This document shows positions 63,831 through 64,000 of a stretch of DNA of 64,000 bases, in pieces. The stretch is from Siderastrea radians (lineage: Eukaryota > Cnidaria > Anthozoa > Scleractinia > Rhizangiidae), in contig OZ024887.1 in assembly GCA_964017195.1 (NCBI GenBank), forward strand, positions 59,101,311 through 59,165,310. The letters are read 5' to 3'. The notes beneath the pieces were generated by a model. It did not search any database and was not told the origin of the DNA. It saw only the letters and a program-made list of their open reading frames with translations. Position 1 is the first letter of the stretch. Every line of letters begins with the position of its first letter. The translations under genes and the position numbers were made by a program.

Positions 63831-64000
63831 TTGGGGAAAAGTCCGCCAGAAACGGGAAGATTAGCCAGAATGAAAGCTACAGGCACTGTAAACACTAAAA
63901 ATGGCTGCGGGAGCCTGGTAGGGAGTATGCACGATCGCTGCTGGCCTAAATACTGCAGTCACCATAGGTGTCCGATATATCGGACACTGGTCCACAAAGG
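63831..64000. other. Right-edge flank, no gene seen
   Basis: Short sequence beyond the composite; contains 'ggtgtccgatatatcggaca', a small palindrome. Confidence 0.4.

Overview
The window looks like nuclear DNA of an anthozoan cnidarian, most likely a stony coral. It is AT-rich, with intron-split genes carrying GT-AG junctions, many miniature inverted-repeat transposable elements (MITEs), a DIRS-type and a Penelope-type retroelement remnant, and transposase-like pseudogenes of kinds I associate with cnidarian genomes. The species cannot be named from sequence alone. There is no bacterial gene organisation.

Three host genes stand out. Genes A (about 4.5-7.2 kb) and B (47.1-57.4 kb), both on the minus strand, are paralogues for a secreted protein: signal peptide (found only for B), two small cysteine-rich exons, an EGF exon, then a last exon with a second EGF and a fibrinogen-like domain. 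They lie in two diverged copies of a duplicated block of about 5-7 kb (roughly 1.7-7.2 kb and 43.7-50.6 kb). The third gene, at 30.9-36.8 kb on the minus strand, is a FAM193 homologue with clear exons; its 3' part abuts a dispersed repeat and no exons follow.

Less certain or broken genes: a C2H2/Myb pseudogene (8.9-10.1 kb), a three-exon gene ending in a PCNA-interaction (PIP) box (10.5-12.1 kb) with one frame break, a SET-domain gene remnant with possible winged-helix exons (19.2-20.4 kb), the two ends of a transposase-like gene on opposite strands (25.4-28.5 kb), a rhodopsin-type GPCR pseudogene (41.2-42.2 kb), and at the right end a composite of Penelope and other mobile-element remnants between inverted repeats flanked by TA (59.8-63.8 kb).

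The space between is mostly repeats: well-delimited MITEs with target-site duplications (8.3, 14.9, 17.1, 32.6, 33.8, 38.3, 39.5, 44.1, 46.0 and 54.0 kb), a large tandem duplication carrying four promoter-like modules (21.4-25.3 kb), an odd array of GGAAC/GTTCC words (7.7-8.3 kb), and a near-perfect palindrome with two tRNA-like sequences (43.06-43.54 kb). All family names rest on motifs read by eye; no database search was possible.
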